This document shows, piece after piece, positions 31,413 through 33,420 of a stretch of DNA of 33,420 bases. The notes beneath the pieces were generated by a model. The model worked only from the letters and a program-made list of their open reading frames with translations, was not told the DNA's origin and made no database searches. Source of the DNA: Thermodiscus sp. Its GTDB lineage: Archaea > Thermoproteota > Thermoprotei_A > Sulfolobales > Acidilobaceae. Both the position numbers and the translations under genes were made by a program. Location of the stretch: the NCBI GenBank assembly GCA_015521175.1, contig WAOR01000086.1, forward strand, positions 1 to 33,420. The letters run 5' to 3'. Within the stretch, counting starts at the first letter, position 1; the number at the start of each line of letters is the position of its first letter.

Positions 31413-32792
31413 ATGAGTATCTCTGAGAAACTCGACGCTTTCTTCCACGTGAGCGAGAGAGGCTCAACTATACACAGGGAGATCCTAGCAGGGATAACGA
31501 CCTTCATGACAATGGCCTATATCCTCCTAGTAAACCCCGCAATACTAGGGAAAGCAGGGGTCCCACCAGCAGGAGTGGTAACCGCTACAGCACTGTCGGC
31601 GTCCCTGGCCACGCTAATGATGGGCCTCTACGCGAACGCTCCATACGCCCTCGCACCGGGAATGGGTCTAAACGCCTACTTCGCCTACAGTGTTGTACCC
31701 TTCGTATCCGCGATCCTAGCAGTGAGAGGATTAGATGACCCCGATCCTTGGAAGATAGCCCTCGCCGCCGTCCTAGTCGAGGGCATAGTATTCATCCTAC
31801 TCTCGGTTACCAGGGCGAGAGAATCCGTAGCTAACTCTATACCTACGAGCCTGAAGTACTCGATAGCGGCTGGAATCGGATTATTCCTCACATTGATAGG
31901 CTTCGAAGACGCCGGCCTTGTAACGGGTAACCCTGCGACACTACTCTCCTTCAACATTTCATCCTTTACGAAGCCAGGCCCCATCATAGCCCTCGTATTC
32001 GTCCTAGTCGCAGGTGCACTAATGGCCCTAAGGATCCCTGGAGCTCTCCTAATCTCAATACTACTAGCTGCTCTGACGAGCTGGGCACTAGGAGTATCTC
32101 CCCCACCCAGTGGCGTGGTCTCGAGGCCAGATTTCTCAGCGACCCTCCAATTAGACCTGCAAGGCCTAGCAAGCCTAGGGCTTGCAACGGCAACAGCCAT
32201 AGTCTTCACCTTCTTCATGGTAGACTTTTTCGACACTCTAGGAACCGTTACAGGACTATCAGCAATAGCTGGACTACTAGACGAGAAAGGACGGGTTAAA
32301 GGCATTGGGAGAATGCTCCTAACCGACGCAACCGGTACAACCATCGGAGCGCTTCTCGGGACCAGCACTGTTACTACCTACATAGAGAGCGCGGCCGGAG
32401 TCGAGGAGGGAGGGCGCACAGGCCTAACCGCTATTATCGTAGGCTTACTATTCCTACTAGGCCTATTCTTCGCCCCAGTATTTACGTCTACACCCGCATA
32501 TGCAACCGCTCCTGCACTGATAATCGTGGGACTCCTAATGGCCCAGGCCATAACTAGAGTCAACCTGAAGGACCCGACGGAGGCGATACCAGCATTCCTA
32601 ACCATAGCAGGAATACCTTTCACTTTCAGCATAGCGGACGGTATGGCCCTGGGCTTCATAAGCTACGTCGCCCTGAAAGCCGTGACGGGCCGGTGGAGGG
32701 AGCTCAACCCAATACTGGTTGGCGTAGCCCTACTATTCCTGGCATACTTCCTAAGCCTACCCCACATCCAGTCAGTAACCCTTAAAGGCTAG
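31413..32792 (+). CDS. AzgA-type (NCS2) purine permease
   Basis: An inner-membrane proton-driven importer of hypoxanthine, guanine or adenine, 459 residues with about 12-14 helices. The N-terminus is diagnostic: REILAGITTFMTMAYILLVN, then NPAILGKAG and ANAPYALAPGMGLNAYFAYS. The central part has VDFFDTLGTVTGLSAIAG and GTSTVTTYIESAAGVEEGGR, both hallmarks of the AzgA branch. A TATA-like box and a ribosome site stand upstream. No purine metabolic gene is adjacent. The exact base transported cannot be inferred. Confidence 0.92.
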   Translation: MSISEKLDAFFHVSERGSTIHREILAGITTFMTMAYILLVNPAILGKAGVPPAGVVTATALSASLATLMMGLYANAPYALAPGMGLNAYFAYSVVPFVSAILAVRGLDDPDPWKIALAAVLVEGIVFILLSVTRARESVANSIPTSLKYSIAAGIGLFLTLIGFEDAGLVTGNPATLLSFNISSFTKPGPIIALVFVLVAGALMALRIPGALLISILLAALTSWALGVSPPPSGVVSRPDFSATLQLDLQGLASLGLATATAIVFTFFMVDFFDTLGTVTGLSAIAGLLDEKGRVKGIGRMLLTDATGTTIGALLGTSTVTTYIESAAGVEEGGRTGLTAIIVGLLFLLGLFFAPVFTSTPAYATAPALIIVGLLMAQAITRVNLKDPTEAIPAFLTIAGIPFTFSIADGMALGFISYVALKAVTGRWRELNPILVGVALLFLAYFLSLPHIQSVTLKG

Positions 32793-32858
32793 CCTAGCCC
32801 TAGCACTCAATAACAAATACCTTCTTTTCCATCTCCATAATCCCCGGCGGCTGACTAC

Positions 32859-33420
32859 ATGCCAAAGATACTAGTACTAGCAGGATACGGGGGCCACGCC
32901 GGCTACGCCTACGCGGTACTATACCATCTAAGACACGCATACAATGTCCCCATAGAGGACATAGACGTTCTAGTCCCACAAGGCTACAAGTGGGTGCGAG
33001 AAAAGTTAGAGGGTCTAGGAAACATCCTCGAAGCACCACTCCCCCGCAAACCCAACGAACCCTTCATAAAGACCCTTCACAGGTGGCCCGGAGCACTTAT
33101 AAGAGGATTAAGAGAATGCCGAGACTACAGCGTTGTACTAGCCACGGGGAGCAACTTCTCTCTCCCCCATGCGGCGACATGCCTATTGAAGAGGAAGGCT
33201 AGAGTCTTAGTAATCGAGGCTGTAGATAGGGTGATAACTGCTAGTAAAACCCCGAAAATACTCTCACGGCTAGGAGCAACTCCAATACTTGCCTGGGAGG
33301 AGCAGAAGAGAAACTACCCCGAGGGAATCGTCGTAGGCCCAATATATGAGCCACCAATATACGAGGCCAGAGACGAGGGCTTCATCCTGGTTACAACGGG
33401 GACGCTCGGGCTTCCACGCC
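32859..33420 (+). CDS. Alg14/MurG-like glycosyltransferase, 3' partial
   Basis: The frame starts at ATG 32859 and is still open at the window end (187 codons). MPKILVLAGYGGHAGYAYAV resembles the GGHxG phosphate loop of glycosyltransferase family 28/Alg14 proteins. VVLATGSNFSLPHAATCLL and RVLVIEAVDRVITASKTPKI match the second part of the N-terminal (Alg14-like) domain, and GFILVTTGTLGLP begins the nucleotide-sugar-binding (Alg13-like) half. It would add a sugar, usually GlcNAc, to a lipid-linked acceptor at the membrane, as in archaeal N-glycan or surface polysaccharide synthesis. The remaining sequence lies outside the window. Confidence 0.75.
   Translation, partial: MPKILVLAGYGGHAGYAYAVLYHLRHAYNVPIEDIDVLVPQGYKWVREKLEGLGNILEAPLPRKPNEPFIKTLHRWPGALIRGLRECRDYSVVLATGSNFSLPHAATCLLKRKARVLVIEAVDRVITASKTPKILSRLGATPILAWEEQKRNYPEGIVVGPIYEPPIYEARDEGFILVTTGTLGLPR

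Noticed and set aside
1-33420. Search for CRISPR arrays, insertion sequences, integrases and rRNA or tRNA genes
   Set aside because: No regularly spaced repeats, transposase-like reading frames or RNA gene signatures could be seen by eye. The dispersed GGGWCCC motif is irregularly spaced and is not a CRISPR repeat.

Overview
The window looks like chromosome of a hyperthermophilic crenarchaeon, most plausibly from the Desulfurococcales/Pyrodictiaceae side. The reasons are heavy use of AGG, ATA and CTA codons, GTG and TTG starts, Shine-Dalgarno motifs of GGAGG or GGTGAT type, TATA-like boxes 35-50 bp before starts, a tungsten-type aldehyde:ferredoxin oxidoreductase, class III signal-peptide pilins and a CydAA'-type cytochrome bd oxidase without CydB. 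The assignment rests on gene content only. No rRNA, tRNA, CRISPR array, insertion sequence or integrase was found.

Layout. 1-1120: 3' part of an iron-dependent alcohol dehydrogenase. 1149-4521 (minus): two large proteins of unknown function with a possible 49-residue protein upstream. 4522-5088: AT-rich and gene-free, with one decayed coding trace. 5089-7574: two coupled FAD oxidoreductases. 7580-8002: an SCP2-domain protein. 8003-8497: a region with decayed coding fragments. 8498-11075 (minus): an FGGY sugar/glycerol-type kinase behind a membrane protein with an external OB-like domain. 11185-12797: two small unknown proteins and a PHP phosphoesterase. 12870-13703: a lipoate-ligase-fold protein. 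13689-15923 (minus): aldehyde ferredoxin oxidoreductase followed by a MoaD-like protein lacking the Gly-Gly tail. 16080-17411: a single-span surface protein. 17522-19791: divergent nicotinamidase and NAD(P)HX repair enzyme.

19840-21288: two methyltransferases. 21285-23762 (minus): a four-gene operon of a small unknown protein, a second lipoate-ligase-fold protein, an FlK-type thioesterase and a nucleotidyltransferase. 23886-25349: a small membrane protein and two type IV pilins. 25359-26003: a solitary Cas4-like protein. 26207-29128: CydA and CydA'. 29268-31301: a metallo-beta-lactamase fold enzyme coupled to a B12-binding radical SAM enzyme. 31413-32792: an AzgA-type purine permease. 32859-33420: start of an Alg14/MurG-like glycosyltransferase.

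The physiology suggested is that of a metal- and cofactor-rich heterotroph or mixotroph. Aldehydes, alcohols and hydroxy acids are oxidised by AOR, Fe-ADH and the FAD enzymes. Low oxygen is consumed by the bd-type oxidase. Pyridine nucleotides are salvaged and repaired.

The most striking feature outside the genes is an 11-bp near-palindrome, GAGGGWCCCTC. Its core GGGWCCC occurs about 33 times by my hand count, in coding and intergenic DNA, often at gene edges. Another candidate for new biology is the pair of lipoate-ligase-fold proteins without the usual catalytic lysine motif, one of them in an operon with an acyl-CoA-type thioesterase and a nucleotidyltransferase.
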